Assembly (NCBI GenBank): GCA_910576205.1
Contig: CAJTHL010000008.1
Location: 1-64,000 of the forward strand
Reading direction: 5' to 3'
DNA from: Clostridia bacterium
GTDB taxonomy: Bacteria; Bacillota; Clostridia; Lachnospirales; Lachnospiraceae
DNA: 64,000 nucleotides
Shown here piece by piece: positions 51,753 to 61,345 of the stretch (position 1 is the first letter of the stretch; the number at the start of each line of letters is the position of its first letter). The position numbers and the translations under genes were made by a program. The notes beneath the pieces are model-generated. The model was not told the origin of the DNA. It made no database searches and saw only the letters and a list, made by a program, of their open reading frames with translations.

Positions 51753-53411
51753 TTAAATAAAAGAACCTTTTCCCTTTGTGACTTTCATAAAGACAAGCAG
51801 GGAAATAATGGTTGTCAGCGTAAGTATGGTGGCAAGCGCTGCGGCAGTGCCATAGCTGTTGCGGACTACTTCAGTGTAGATTGCCACAGAAACAGTTGAT
51901 GTACGGCCGCCATACAGCATAATACTGGATGACAGCTCATTCACACAGGTAATCCAGCTTAAAATGGCTCCCGATAAAATACCCGGCATCATCATGGGCA
52001 GAGTAATCTTGAAAAAGGTTTTCTGGGGAGAAACACCCAGATTTACCGATGCTTCCTCAATACTGGGATCCATCTGTTTCAGATAGGCGCTGCCAGACCG
52101 TACGGTATAGGGCAGCTTGCGGACAACATAAGAAACGACAATAATAAATGCTGTACCTGTAAGAATAAGAGGACGTTTGTTGAAAGCGATAATCAGGCTG
52201 ATACCCAGCACAGCGCCTGGGATAACAAACGGGAACATAAGCAGCCAGTCCAGCAGTGAGGAAACGATTCCCTTTTTACGGACTGTCAGATAAGAAATCA
52301 AGGAACCAACAAGAACAATAATAATAATTGCTGCCAGTGCAAACAAATAGGTGTTTTTAATGTTAAGTGACAGACGGCTTAGAATACTCTTATAGCTATT
52401 GAGAGAGAACCCTTCCACAAACATGGGGCCGCTGGTTTTGATAAAGGAGGTTACAAGCACAACAACCTGCGGCAGAAAACCAGTAAATACAATTATAAAA
52501 ACCGGCGCCGAAGCGATAAAACGTTTAAAACCATGTAAAGAGATCTCTTTTGGAGGGCGCAGTGCAGTCATAACATAATTTTTCCTATCGATGAGCTTTT
52601 TCTGCAACACAAGAACAAGGGTAGAACAGACAACAACGACTACACTCAGCGCGCTTGCAAGATTTGCGTTTCCGCCCATTTCACTCATATACTGATTATA
52701 GATCATAACAGGCAGAACCGTAAAACCTTCGCCAATAAGCATAGGGGTGCCAAAATCAGCCAGGGAAGTCATAAATACCATAACAGCGCCTGCGGCAATA
52801 GAGGGGAATACCAAAGGCAATGTAATACTGGTCAGGCGCCGCCACTTACTGGAGCCCAGGTTTTCGGCAGCTTCCTCAAGTGAACTGTCTATGCTGCCCA
52901 TTGCGCTGGAAGCATATAGATAGATATAGGGGAAAAGTTTAAGGGTAAACACGATAATAATACCAAGCTGTCCATAAATGGCAGGCAATGTAATGCCAAA
53001 GGATTCAAAGAATCTGGTTAGGACGCCCGATCTTCCAAGCAGAATAATCCAGGCATACGCGCCGATAAAAGGCGGCGACATTAAGGATGAAACGATCATG
53101 ATATGGATGAGTTTCTTGCCCCAGATGTTGTAGCGTGTCATAAGATAAGCGATTGGTACACCGATTACAGTTGTCGTCACGGTAGTAAGTACACAACAAT
53201 AGAGACTGTTCAGCAATGCCGTATAATAATAGGATTTGGTAAAAAAAGTCCGGAAGTTTTCAAGAGTAAATCCCTCGGTCCTGGAGGAGAAAAAGCTGCG
53301 GATAATCAAAGTTGAAAAGGGATAAACCAGAAACAATAAGATTGCTGTAATGATAATAAGCCGGACAAAAAACCAGAAATCCAGACGGATATGAAATTTA
53401 TGTCTTAGCAT
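51753..53411 (-). CDS. ABC transporter permease, duplicated (FbpB-like)
   Basis: A protein of 552 residues with about 12 hydrophobic helices in two homologous halves. Each half carries an EAA-like loop (LEEAAENLGSSKWRRLTSIT in the first, IEEASVNLGVSPQKTFFKIT in the second). This is the FbpB/SfuB/PhnU design for uptake of ferric iron, 2-aminoethylphosphonate or similar anions. The start overlaps the end of the ATPase gene. With the ATPase (53405-54478) and binding lipoprotein (54588-55679) it forms a full importer. The substrate cannot be fixed from sequence. Confidence 0.88.
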   Translation of the reverse strand: MLRHKFHIRLDFWFFVRLIIITAILLFLVYPFSTLIIRSFFSSRTEGFTLENFRTFFTKSYYYTALLNSLYCCVLTTVTTTVIGVPIAYLMTRYNIWGKKLIHIMIVSSLMSPPFIGAYAWIILLGRSGVLTRFFESFGITLPAIYGQLGIIIVFTLKLFPYIYLYASSAMGSIDSSLEEAAENLGSSKWRRLTSITLPLVFPSIAAGAVMVFMTSLADFGTPMLIGEGFTVLPVMIYNQYMSEMGGNANLASALSVVVVVCSTLVLVLQKKLIDRKNYVMTALRPPKEISLHGFKRFIASAPVFIIVFTGFLPQVVVLVTSFIKTSGPMFVEGFSLNSYKSILSRLSLNIKNTYLFALAAIIIIVLVGSLISYLTVRKKGIVSSLLDWLLMFPFVIPGAVLGISLIIAFNKRPLILTGTAFIIVVSYVVRKLPYTVRSGSAYLKQMDPSIEEASVNLGVSPQKTFFKITLPMMMPGILSGAILSWITCVNELSSSIMLYGGRTSTVSVAIYTEVVRNSYGTAAALATILTLTTIISLLVFMKVTKGKGSFI

Positions 53412-54478
53412 GAAATTACCTCCCCGCTTTGCGGATTAAATAAATTGATCCGGTCAAGCCCCAGGTTGATCCGTACCTTGCTTCCTATTGGTTTCAGGAT
53501 GCTGGTGTCCTTGGTGTATTCGTTGATCTGGATATGATGGCCATTGCGAAGCATTACTTCATACTCAACAAAATCCCCAAGAAAAGTTGAAAACAGGATC
53601 TCACCCTCCAAACCTTCGTTGCCGATATAGAGCTGCTCTGGCCTGGCAGATACCACCACATCCGTGGGGCATTCGTCATTGACCGGCAATTCCAGCGTTA
53701 AGTCGTCAAGCCGGATTGTGGCAATTCCGTTTTTTACAGATTGCGTTTTTGCCTTCAGAAAATTTGATTTGCCAATAAATTCTGCCACAAAAATACAGGA
53801 TGGTTTGCGGTATATTTGTTCGGGGGAACCGACCTGCATGATGTGTCCGTCTTTAATAACGGCAATCCGGTCAGAGACAGCCAGCGCCTCTTCCTGGTCA
53901 TGTGTGACATAAATTGTCGTGATCCCCAGCTCTTTTTGTAATTGTCTGATACTCATACGCATTTGCACACGAAGCTTTGCATCCAGATTAGAGAGAGGTT
54001 CGTCCATCAGCAGAATACTGGGTTCGATAACAAAGGCGCGGGCAAGTGCGACACGCTGTTGCTGGCCGCCGGAAAGCTCATTTGGCTTCCGGTTACGCAG
54101 CTGTTCTATCTGTACCTGCTTTAATGCTTTTTCCACTTTGCCTGCAATTTGGGATTTTGGTATTTTCTTTGCCTTTAGTCCGTAGGCTACATTCTCTTCC
54201 ACAGTCATATGGGGAAAAATAGCATAATTTTGAAATACCATGCCGATATTTCGTTTGTGGGGTTCCACGTGATTGATGATTTTTTCCCCAAAACAAATGG
54301 TTCCCTCATCTATATCGTTAAATCCGGCAATCATTCGCAGCAACGTGGTTTTTCCACACCCAGAAGGTCCCAGCAAGGTGAAAAATTCCCCGGGCTGTAT
54401 GGAGAGGTCAACGCCTTGAACAGCGGCAAAATCGCCGTAACGCTTGACTACTTTCTGTATATTAACAGATACATTCAT
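53405..54478 (-). CDS. ABC transporter ATP-binding protein (PotA/FbpC-like)
   Basis: A protein of 357 residues. Walker A is LGPSGCGKTTLLRMIAG, the signature LSGGQQQRVALARA, Walker B LLMDEPLSNLDAKLR, and His in YVTHDQEEALAVSD is the switch His. The C-terminal 120 residues form a TOBE/OB-type regulatory domain (VVSARPEQLYIGNEG). It energises import through the adjacent duplicated permease. It follows the lipoprotein gene after a 109-base gap that contains a stem-loop. Confidence 0.92.
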   Translation of the reverse strand: MNVSVNIQKVVKRYGDFAAVQGVDLSIQPGEFFTLLGPSGCGKTTLLRMIAGFNDIDEGTICFGEKIINHVEPHKRNIGMVFQNYAIFPHMTVEENVAYGLKAKKIPKSQIAGKVEKALKQVQIEQLRNRKPNELSGGQQQRVALARAFVIEPSILLMDEPLSNLDAKLRVQMRMSIRQLQKELGITTIYVTHDQEEALAVSDRIAVIKDGHIMQVGSPEQIYRKPSCIFVAEFIGKSNFLKAKTQSVKNGIATIRLDDLTLELPVNDECPTDVVVSARPEQLYIGNEGLEGEILFSTFLGDFVEYEVMLRNGHHIQINEYTKDTSILKPIGSKVRINLGLDRINLFNPQSGEVISC

Positions 54479-54529
54479 TTTTATTCCTCACAATCTCAGC
54501 ATAATTAAGAAACCGTTTTTTATCTGGCG

Positions 54530-54562
54530 CTTTACTCCGGGCAAAATTTACCCGGAGTAAAG
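54530..54562 (-). promoter_or_regulatory. Intercistronic stem-loop after binding-protein gene
   Basis: CTTTACTCCGGG and CCCGGAGTAAAG form a perfect 12-bp stem with a nine-base loop. No strong T run follows on the minus strand, and the operon continues. Such hairpins often protect the binding-protein mRNA or reduce downstream expression, giving more lipoprotein than transporter. Confidence 0.65.
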
Positions 54563-54587
54563 ACAGGGTCTTTTACAGTAATATAAA

Positions 54588-55679
54588 TCAGCCGACAATA
54601 ATTTCCTGCCATTTTTCCAGAATTTCAGCCTTGTTGTTGCCTGCCCACTCAAAATCGTAATTAACCAGAGGGATTTCGCTCAGATCACATAGGGTACCAG
54701 GAGCGGCAACATCATCGCGGGCCGGGCGGCGGTTGAATTCTTCAGCCTGCATCTGTTGTGCCTCAGCGCTTAAAATATATTCAACAAATGCTTTGGCGCC
54801 TTCAGGATTTGGGCAGTCTTTTACAATAGCGATTGCATCCGGAACCGCAGAGGTTCCTTCAGACGGATAAACATATCCGATGTTTTCCGCGCCCGCATCC
54901 AGATATTCCTGGACGGATTTTTCCTGGGTCAGCCCAATAGCGTATTCTCCGTCAGCAACCAGCTTATAAGAGTTGGAAGAGCTGTCCTGGATTTTTCCGT
55001 CTAAATTTGCGTATAATTGCTCGATAAAATCCCAGCCGCCATTTTCCGGACCGCCAAACGCGGAAATCATCGTACACAACAGTGTAAAAGCAGAGCCGGA
55101 TTTTGCGGGGTCAGCAAAAGCGATCATGCCCTTCAGCTTCGGATTCAGCAGGTATTCCCAACTGGTGGGAATTTCCACACCCAATTCCTTTAACAGATCC
55201 TCATTATACATGATGACAACGGGAACAGGGGATTCACCTGTCCAATAATCATTTTTATCTTTGACAGACTCCGGGATCACATTGTCCTCGGCAGGAATAT
55301 ACTGTTCAAAATAAGGAGCATAGGCCTGCATAGATTCTGCACCGCCACCCCAGACCACATCACACAGGGGAGAGGCTGACTCGGATTCAATCCGTTTAAG
55401 AAGCTCTCCGGTACCGGCGGCCACAACATTTACTTTAATCCCAGTGGCCTTCTGGAATGCTTCAACGCCACCATTAAGGGGCTCTGCAGGAGCGGGGGAA
55501 TAGACGGTGATCTCTCCTGAATTTTCCTGGGCAGGTTTTTCCGCTTCCTCGGAGGCGGCAGCCTCGTTCTGGCTTCCGCCTTCCGTGGAAGCCTCTGGGG
55601 AATCCGGTTTCGCGCCGCATCCGGTTAAAAGAGCCGATGTTAAAACAACTGTTAAAAACAGGAATATTATTTTTTTCAT
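54588..55679 (-). CDS. ABC substrate-binding lipoprotein (ferric/phosphonate type)
   Basis: A protein of 363 residues. The signal peptide (KKIIFLFLTVVLTSALL) ends in LTGCGAK, a lipobox. After an acidic linker comes a type-2 periplasmic-binding fold with EITVYSPAPAEPLNGGVEAF, CDVVWGGGAESMQAYAPYFE and YPSEGTSAVPDAIAIVKD. Proteins of this group bind Fe3+, putrescine-like or 2-aminoethylphosphonate ligands. The two adjacent Tyr residues that ligate iron in FbpA are not evident, so an organic anion is possible. I prefer the ATG at 55679 because GGAG is eight bases upstream; an ATG six bases earlier is too close to it. Confidence 0.85.
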   Translation of the reverse strand: MKKIIFLFLTVVLTSALLTGCGAKPDSPEASTEGGSQNEAAASEEAEKPAQENSGEITVYSPAPAEPLNGGVEAFQKATGIKVNVVAAGTGELLKRIESESASPLCDVVWGGGAESMQAYAPYFEQYIPAEDNVIPESVKDKNDYWTGESPVPVVIMYNEDLLKELGVEIPTSWEYLLNPKLKGMIAFADPAKSGSAFTLLCTMISAFGGPENGGWDFIEQLYANLDGKIQDSSSNSYKLVADGEYAIGLTQEKSVQEYLDAGAENIGYVYPSEGTSAVPDAIAIVKDCPNPEGAKAFVEYILSAEAQQMQAEEFNRRPARDDVAAPGTLCDLSEIPLVNYDFEWAGNNKAEILEKWQEIIVG

Positions 55680-55681
55680 AT

Positions 55682-56524
55682 TCATTTCTCCTTTTGCTTA
55701 GATTGTCTGCTGAGTTCACGATAACGCATGGGGGAACACCCAACCCGTTTTTTAAATGCCCGTATAAAATACAGCTCGTCTGTATATCCCACTGCCTGCG
55801 CAATGCTGCGGACGTTCAGATCCGTGCGGACGATGAGCTCCAGCGCCATGTCGATGCGATACTGGATCAGGTACTGAATAGGCGAACACCCCTGGTATTT
55901 GTGGAACAGGTGATTGAGAAGCGTGTTGCTGGTGCCGCAGCTTGCCGAGATGTCATCGTTTGATATTGCCTTGGCATAGTTTGTGTGGATAAATGCCAGA
56001 GCGGACTGCAGGCGGTGATCCGTATTTTCCTCGAAACTGGCGGAACATGCTTTCATGTAGGTGGCGAGAAGCTGATAGAGCAATCCTGTCATCATGGTCA
56101 CATTTTCGGGCTCAGTTCCACTGCTGCTATAGATCTTTCTTATCAGGTCTATGGTTTCACCACCAGGCGTTTCCCAGAAAACAGGCATATTGGAAAACGA
56201 TGTTTTGGAGATCAGAAAACGGGCGTCCCGACCATTAAAGCCAACCCAGTAATAAGTCCAGGGATGCTTTGGATCCGCGGCATAGCTTACTTCCTCGTTG
56301 GGAAATATGCAGAATGTGCTGTTTTTCTGAATATGGTAGGTCTTACCGTCAACGGTAAAGTTTCCTTCACCCGCAACGACATAGTGCAGGACGAAAAAAC
56401 TTTTGACGCCTGGCCCCCATCGGAAAAAGCTCTTACATTTCGCAAATCCCGTACTGACAACTTCCAGGGAAGGCATGCGGTGAACTTTGGTTTTGTACGA
56501 TTTTTTTACATAGGTTTCGGACAT
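55682..56524 (-). CDS. AraC-family transcriptional regulator
   Basis: A protein of 280 residues from ATG 56524. The N-terminal cupin domain (FVLHYVVAGEGNFTVDGKTY, then IFPNEEVSYAADP and WTYYWVGFNGRDA) binds a ligand. The C-terminal 100 residues contain two helix-turn-helices (ISNDDISASCGTSNTLLNHL and VRSIAQAVGYTDELYFIRAF) followed by the AraC signature around FKKRVGCSPMRYRE. It heads the operon and its stop overlaps the lipoprotein gene region, so it likely activates its own transporter operon. Confidence 0.9.
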   Translation of the reverse strand: MSETYVKKSYKTKVHRMPSLEVVSTGFAKCKSFFRWGPGVKSFFVLHYVVAGEGNFTVDGKTYHIQKNSTFCIFPNEEVSYAADPKHPWTYYWVGFNGRDARFLISKTSFSNMPVFWETPGGETIDLIRKIYSSSGTEPENVTMMTGLLYQLLATYMKACSASFEENTDHRLQSALAFIHTNYAKAISNDDISASCGTSNTLLNHLFHKYQGCSPIQYLIQYRIDMALELIVRTDLNVRSIAQAVGYTDELYFIRAFKKRVGCSPMRYRELSRQSKQKEK

Positions 56525-56775
56525 TTTACTTATACCTTGCAAGGAGTCAAAAACAATAAATTTATCGATTTCAGAATAGCAAATTCAGATATTATTTTCA
56601 ACTTTTTGAAAATTTTTCTATATTTTTTGTTAATTTTTACATATAGACAGCCCCTGAAAGATGCTCTTTTGATGCATCCCCCGTGTATAATACAAATAGA
56701 ATACGATATGGGCAAATGACAGAATCTTTCCCTGGATCCGGATAGGGAAAAAGAAAACGAAAGGGGGAGCCACAA

Positions 56776-58149
56776 ATGAAAGGGCGTAAAAAATGGATAG
56801 CAATATTCCTCGGCCTGGCCATAGCAGCCGCCCTTGGGAGCTGCTGTAAGGAAGTACGGGCGGAAGAGCAGAAAAGCCAGCTTAGGAAAGCCAGAAAGGA
56901 GACGCCGCAGCCGGTCCTTACCATGGAGCTTCCCGGCACAGGCCGGGTATTCCTGGATTTTGTGCCGGAGGGATGGCAGGTGCTGGACTGCGGCCAACTG
57001 GACTTTAACGGGGACGGGCTTGACGACTACGTGGGAGTGCTGGAAGTTCCGGCGGAGGAGAGCTTTTACTATGATGAGAACGGCTTGTACCAGGAATATC
57101 CCCGCATTCTCTTTGCCATAGCAAGTGCTGGCCCCGACCAGTACCGTCTGGATTTCCAGGACACGAGTCTCATCCGCACCAGAAATGAGGGCGGGATCTA
57201 TGGGGATCCCTATCTGCCCCTAACGGTGGAGGGAAATTCTTTTACCACCCACAGCTTTGGCGGGAGCGCGTGGAAATGGTCGGAGGATTATACTTATACC
57301 TATCGGGAGGGCAGATGGTATCTGGCATTCTCGGAGGAAACCTATGGATATGGATGGTACATCACTTCCTACAAGATGGATGACTGGGAAAAGGGGGTGG
57401 GAATCCGGAAGGAGCGGAGCTCCGATTTCCAGGATATGGAGGAGGCCCTGGGGTCCGTGGAAAACGGGGAGCTGCCAAAAGAGCCGGAATATGACCTGGT
57501 CTACGAGGTGAAGCTGGACGAGGCCCCCACCATCCGCCAGGCGGGAATGAAGTGGTGGCTTGCCCCGGACCGTGTGACGGACTGGGAGGTGAAGGACGTC
57601 CGGGCGGCGGAAGGAGTGGAGATTTCAGTGGAAGAGATACAGCTTCCGGCAGGACAGTATTTCGATTACTGCGACAGCAACTGCGTGCTCTACTCCTTTA
57701 CCGGCGGGGAAAGCGGGAAAAGCTATATTGCCATGTATCTGTGGCAGGATCAGACCCTGGAGGTGCTGGCACAGGAGGACGCCCCCATAGACGATTTGCA
57801 GATCTACAAGGGAAAGCTCTATTATTCTGTGGAGGTCCAGGAGGAGATCATCTACAGAACGGGAAAAGACGGGGTGAAGGGGACGGAAAAGGCCAGGGAT
57901 ACGGTGGGCATAAACCTGAACCGGGTAAGCTTAAACGGAACCGGAAAAGAATGTGTATTCACCTACCGCTGCCCGGAGGCCGGGGAGGAGATCCTGGAAG
58001 GCCCGCCCCCTTACCTGGCGTTTATCTATGAGATCAGCGGCGACGAGATCGTGCTGGAGGTGTATTACGGAAACGGAGCCCACCCGGTATACCGGATGAA
58101 CACAGACGGAAGCGGGGCAAAACTTATAGGTCAGATACCAAAAAAATAA
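56776..58149 (+). CDS. Secreted hypothetical protein with FG-GAP-like segment
   Basis: A protein of 457 residues. The N-terminus (MKGRKKWIAIFLGLAIAAAL) is a signal peptide ending near CCKEVRA; the GSCC motif could be a lipobox. LDCGQLDFNGDGLDDYVGVL is a calcium-binding-like D-x-N-x-D-G repeat as in FG-GAP/VCBS proteins, followed by a Tyr/Trp-rich beta segment. The C-terminal 150 residues look like beta-propeller blades (SKSYIAMYLWQDQ-like and KLYYSVEV). It should sit outside the membrane. The function is unknown. AAGGGGGAG precedes the ATG. Confidence 0.65.
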   Translation: MKGRKKWIAIFLGLAIAAALGSCCKEVRAEEQKSQLRKARKETPQPVLTMELPGTGRVFLDFVPEGWQVLDCGQLDFNGDGLDDYVGVLEVPAEESFYYDENGLYQEYPRILFAIASAGPDQYRLDFQDTSLIRTRNEGGIYGDPYLPLTVEGNSFTTHSFGGSAWKWSEDYTYTYREGRWYLAFSEETYGYGWYITSYKMDDWEKGVGIRKERSSDFQDMEEALGSVENGELPKEPEYDLVYEVKLDEAPTIRQAGMKWWLAPDRVTDWEVKDVRAAEGVEISVEEIQLPAGQYFDYCDSNCVLYSFTGGESGKSYIAMYLWQDQTLEVLAQEDAPIDDLQIYKGKLYYSVEVQEEIIYRTGKDGVKGTEKARDTVGINLNRVSLNGTGKECVFTYRCPEAGEEILEGPPPYLAFIYEISGDEIVLEVYYGNGAHPVYRMNTDGSGAKLIGQIPKK

Positions 58150-58204
58150 AAGGAGAAAGTAAATAAGCACCACATAACACATTTTCCATATATTGAAAAG
58201 AACA

Positions 58205-58357
58205 GACGCGGACGCGCAGCGACTTCAAAGAGAAAGTCGCGAGGCGCACGAGAGGAACTTTCATGAGAGCATTTCCGAATGAAAGTTTCTCTCAGATCGT
58301 GTGCGCCGAAGGGACTTTCCCCTTCAGAGCCCGTCGCGCAGCGACTTCAAATAGGAG
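58205..58357 (+). ncRNA. Structured leader before the ZIP transporter gene
   Basis: Three stem-loops follow one another: GCGACTT with AAGTCGC, a long stem GGCGCACGA with TCGTGTGCGCC containing an inner AACTTTCAT/ATGAAAGTT helix, and GAAGGG with CCCCTTC. A 16-base direct repeat, GCGCAGCGACTTCAAA, occurs at 58214-58229 and 58336-58351. The second copy ends just before the ribosome site (AGGAG at 58353), so pairing could hide it. It might be a metal-sensing leader or a mobile palindromic repeat; I do not recognise a known riboswitch class. Confidence 0.55.
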
Positions 58358-58366
58358 AATGTGACG

Positions 58367-59146
58367 ATGAACGAAATCGTGCTTATGGCTTTTCTTGCCA
58401 CACTTGGAACCTGGTTTGTGACGGCTCTTGGGGCCGCAACCGTTGTGTTCTTTAAAAAACCAGATGAAAAAGCGCTGAACCTGATGTTAGGCTTTGCGGC
58501 CGGGGTTATGATTGCGGCCAGCTTCTGGTCCCTTCTGGAACCGGCCATAGAGCGGGCGGAGGCGGCCAGCAGTATTCCTGCGGGAATCGTGGCTGCCTCC
58601 GGCTTCCTGTTCGGCGCCTTTTTTATGTGGGGATCGGATAAAGCGGTGACCTTTGCCATGGGGGAGGGAAAGGGCATGAATCGTATCGTTCTGCTTGTAC
58701 TGGCTATCACCCTGCACAATATACCGGAGGGACTGGCAGTGGGGGTGGCTTTCGGAGCGCTTAAAAATGGCAGCTATACTCTGGAAAGCCTGTTAAGCGC
58801 GGCTTCCATAGCTATAGGAATCGGCCTTCAGAATTTCCCGGAGGGCGCGGCCGTGTCCATTCCTCTTAGGCGGGAAGGGTGCTCCAGGAGAAAGAGCTTC
58901 CTGCTGGGGCAGGCCTCCGGTATTGTGGAGCCTGTGGCAGGGGTTGTGGGGGCTCTGCTGGTGGTCTATATAGAAGCCATCCTGCCTTTTGCTCTTTCCT
59001 TTGCAGCAGGGGCCATGATTCTGGTGGCGGTTCATGAACTGATTCCCGAGTCCCAGAAAGACCAGGAAAAGCAGCCTTATTTCGCCACCATGGGTATTAT
59101 CCTGGGCTTTGCCGTCATGATGCTGCTGGATGTGATGCTTGGGTGA
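58367..59146 (+). CDS. ZIP-family metal transporter
   Basis: A protein of 259 residues from ATG 58367 (AGGAG nine bases upstream). It has about eight membrane helices. HNIPEGLAVGVAFG in helix 4 and QNFPEGAAVSIPL in helix 5 are the ZIP metal-site motifs, followed by VEPVAGVVGALLV. Transporters of this type (ZupT-like) import zinc, iron or manganese. The structured leader before it might sense a metal. The gene is convergent with the DUF624 gene. Confidence 0.9.
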   Translation: MNEIVLMAFLATLGTWFVTALGAATVVFFKKPDEKALNLMLGFAAGVMIAASFWSLLEPAIERAEAASSIPAGIVAASGFLFGAFFMWGSDKAVTFAMGEGKGMNRIVLLVLAITLHNIPEGLAVGVAFGALKNGSYTLESLLSAASIAIGIGLQNFPEGAAVSIPLRREGCSRRKSFLLGQASGIVEPVAGVVGALLVVYIEAILPFALSFAAGAMILVAVHELIPESQKDQEKQPYFATMGIILGFAVMMLLDVMLG

Positions 59147-59204
59147 GCATGGGCGTGATATGCCTGGATGAGATGACGCCTTTTTGGGATTTTAAAGCTT
59201 GGGA

Positions 59205-59864
59205 TTACAGATCTTCATTAAGCCCGTCCTCGTTTTCTTCCTGGGGAATGTATCTTTTAAACACCTTCACAAAAAGCTTCGCATTTATCCAGGCAATCAA
59301 GGCAAAGCCTGCCAGAAGCCAGGCCGGAATGCTTAGGAAGAAATAGTAGGGGGAGAGGAAAAACAGGAGAATGGGCACCAGATCAAGAGCCAGAACCGCC
59401 ACGGTATAGGGCAGATGGCAAATGCTCATAAGGAGGGAATTCTTAAGGATTGCCTTAAGGCTGTTCTCAAACTGGGCCAGTACGGGAAAGGCGTAGGACA
59501 GGGTCATGGCAAAGAGACAGGTCAGCAGGAAAAACACAGCGGTCAGAAGCTGCCCTATCTGGGAAGCCATGGAGAGGCAGACCTGGATATCCACAAAGAG
59601 AATGGCGCCCAGAGCAAAAAAAATCAAGGTGAGACATATGCCCTGCCTGAGGTTTTGCCGAAGGGAGTGGAGGAACATCCGGGCCGGATAGGAATCCTCG
59701 TTTCTGGCCATTTTCAATGTGGCATAGTAGAGGGCGGCGGTGGAGGCTCCCATAGTAACCAGAGGCAGGCTGCACACCAGCCACAAAATGTTTAAGATCA
59801 TAAGATCTCCAACCCTTCCCATAAAGGCGAAAAATTTATTATCCATATTAAAAAAGCGTTCCAT
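59205..59864 (-). CDS. DUF624 (YesL-type) membrane protein
   Basis: A protein of 219 residues with about five membrane helices. LMILNILWLVCSLPLVTMGA followed by STAALYYATLKM is the diagnostic DUF624 opening. YesL-type proteins sit next to carbohydrate ABC transporters, and the function is unknown. This copy is not next to a permease operon; the nearest related gene is the MsmX/UgpC-type ATPase on the opposite strand. It ends with an acidic cytoplasmic tail (EENEDGLNEDL). Confidence 0.82.
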   Translation of the reverse strand: MERFFNMDNKFFAFMGRVGDLMILNILWLVCSLPLVTMGASTAALYYATLKMARNEDSYPARMFLHSLRQNLRQGICLTLIFFALGAILFVDIQVCLSMASQIGQLLTAVFFLLTCLFAMTLSYAFPVLAQFENSLKAILKNSLLMSICHLPYTVAVLALDLVPILLFFLSPYYFFLSIPAWLLAGFALIAWINAKLFVKVFKRYIPQEENEDGLNEDL

Positions 59865-60101
59865 TTAAAATTCCCATCCTTTCTGGTTTGTATGTCCCGT
59901 TGGGCCATACCTTCGAATATGATTAACAGTATAACGAATAAAAGGTCAAAAATCAAATGAAGGAGAAAGTTTCGTCAGATTGACCAGAAAAGGACATGGT
60001 TTCCCGGCAATTTGCCGGAAACTGGGAAAAATTTCCGGAAAACCGGCATTTCGTACAAAGGATGACGGGAAAATTTGGGGATTCGGGCTATAGTAAAATC
60101 A

Positions 60102-60144
60102 CCGGTTTTCCATTATAATCATGGAAGAATAAAAAACCGGGAGG
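60102..60144 (+). promoter_or_regulatory. Inverted repeat overlapping the ATPase ribosome site
   Basis: CCGGTTTT at 60102-60109 and AAAACCGG at 60133-60140 are inverted copies, with TATAAT at 60114-60119 between them. The second arm touches the GGGAGG ribosome site. It may be a promoter with an operator or a leader that masks translation. No good -35 box is seen. Confidence 0.35.
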
Positions 60145-60151
60145 AAATGAA

Positions 60152-61255
60152 ATGGCAAGCTTATCTTTAAAAAATATCTATAAGGTATATTCCAATGGGT
60201 TTGAGGCTGTAAAAGACTTCAACCTGGAGATTGCTGATAAAGAGTTTATTATTTTCGTAGGACCGTCCGGATGCGGAAAATCCACGACACTCCGTATGGT
60301 TGCAGGTCTGGAGGAGATTTCTTCCGGCGAGCTGAAGATCGGCGACAGAGTAGTGAACGATGTGGAGCCCAAGGACCGCGATATCGCCATGGTATTCCAG
60401 AATTACGCGCTGTATCCCCATATGACCGTGTATGACAACATGGCGTTTGGCCTTAAGCTGCGCAAGGTTCCCAAGGATGAGATCGACCGCATGGTAAAAG
60501 AAGCGGCCAAGATCCTGGATCTGGAGAAACTGCTGGATCGCAAGCCGAAGCAGCTTTCCGGCGGACAGAGACAGCGTGTGGCCATGGGACGTGCCATCGT
60601 GCGTGAGCCCAAGGTATTCCTGATGGATGAGCCTCTCTCCAACCTGGACGCGAAGCTTCGTGTACAGATGCGTATTGAGATTGCCAAGCTTCATGAGCGT
60701 CTGGGCGCAACCATCATCTATGTAACCCATGACCAGACAGAGGCTATGACCCTGGGAACCAGAATCGTTGTTATGAAGGACGGCGTTGTGCAGCAGGTGG
60801 ATACACCCCAGAATCTGTACAACAAGCCCCAGAACCTGTTTGTGGCAGGCTTTATCGGTTCTCCCCAGATGAACTTCTTCGACGCTAAGTGTACCGTAAA
60901 GGGCGGCAAAGTGGTTCTGGAAGTAGGCCCCAACAAGATTGAGCTTCCCGAGGAGAAGGGAAAAGCGCTGATCGACGGCGGTTATGAAGGAAAGACCGTT
61001 GTGATGGGTATCCGCCCCGAGGATGTACACGATGCCCAGATGAAGGGCGGCGACAATGTGATCGAGGCCCCCATCAAGGTTTACGAGCTGCTGGGCGCAG
61101 AGGTTTATCTGTACGCAGAGGTAGAGGGAGCCAATATGACTGCCCGCGTAGACCCGAGAACAACCGCAAAGGCAGGAGATACCATTAAATTCTCTCTGGA
61201 TATTGAGAAGATTCATGTATTTGACAAAGAGTCTGAGAAGGTTATTACCAACTAG
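60152..61255 (+). CDS. msmX: Carbohydrate ABC transporter ATPase, MsmX/UgpC type
   Basis: A protein of 367 residues. Walker A is GPSGCGKST, the signature LSGGQRQRVAMGRA, Walker B FLMDEPLSNLDAKLR, and the switch His is in YVTHDQTEAMTLG. The C-terminal TOBE region (VVMGIRPEDVHDAQMKGGDN) ends the protein. MsmX-type ATPases serve several carbohydrate transporters of the CUT1 family, which is why they often occur without permease genes, as here. A strong terminator follows. It could be named UgpC in other annotations. Confidence 0.92.
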   Translation: MASLSLKNIYKVYSNGFEAVKDFNLEIADKEFIIFVGPSGCGKSTTLRMVAGLEEISSGELKIGDRVVNDVEPKDRDIAMVFQNYALYPHMTVYDNMAFGLKLRKVPKDEIDRMVKEAAKILDLEKLLDRKPKQLSGGQRQRVAMGRAIVREPKVFLMDEPLSNLDAKLRVQMRIEIAKLHERLGATIIYVTHDQTEAMTLGTRIVVMKDGVVQQVDTPQNLYNKPQNLFVAGFIGSPQMNFFDAKCTVKGGKVVLEVGPNKIELPEEKGKALIDGGYEGKTVVMGIRPEDVHDAQMKGGDNVIEAPIKVYELLGAEVYLYAEVEGANMTARVDPRTTAKAGDTIKFSLDIEKIHVFDKESEKVITN

Positions 61256-61271
61256 AAATCAGAAAGAAGAG

Positions 61272-61301
61272 GGAGCGTGCTTTACACGCTCCTTTTTTTT
61301 T
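61272..61301 (+). terminator. Intrinsic terminator after the ATPase gene
   Basis: GGAGCGTG and CACGCTCC form a perfect stem around CTTTA, followed by nine T residues. Confidence 0.93.
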
Positions 61302-61345
61302 GCTATACTTCTTTATTAGAAAGGCAGAGAAGGAGGGAAAGAGCG

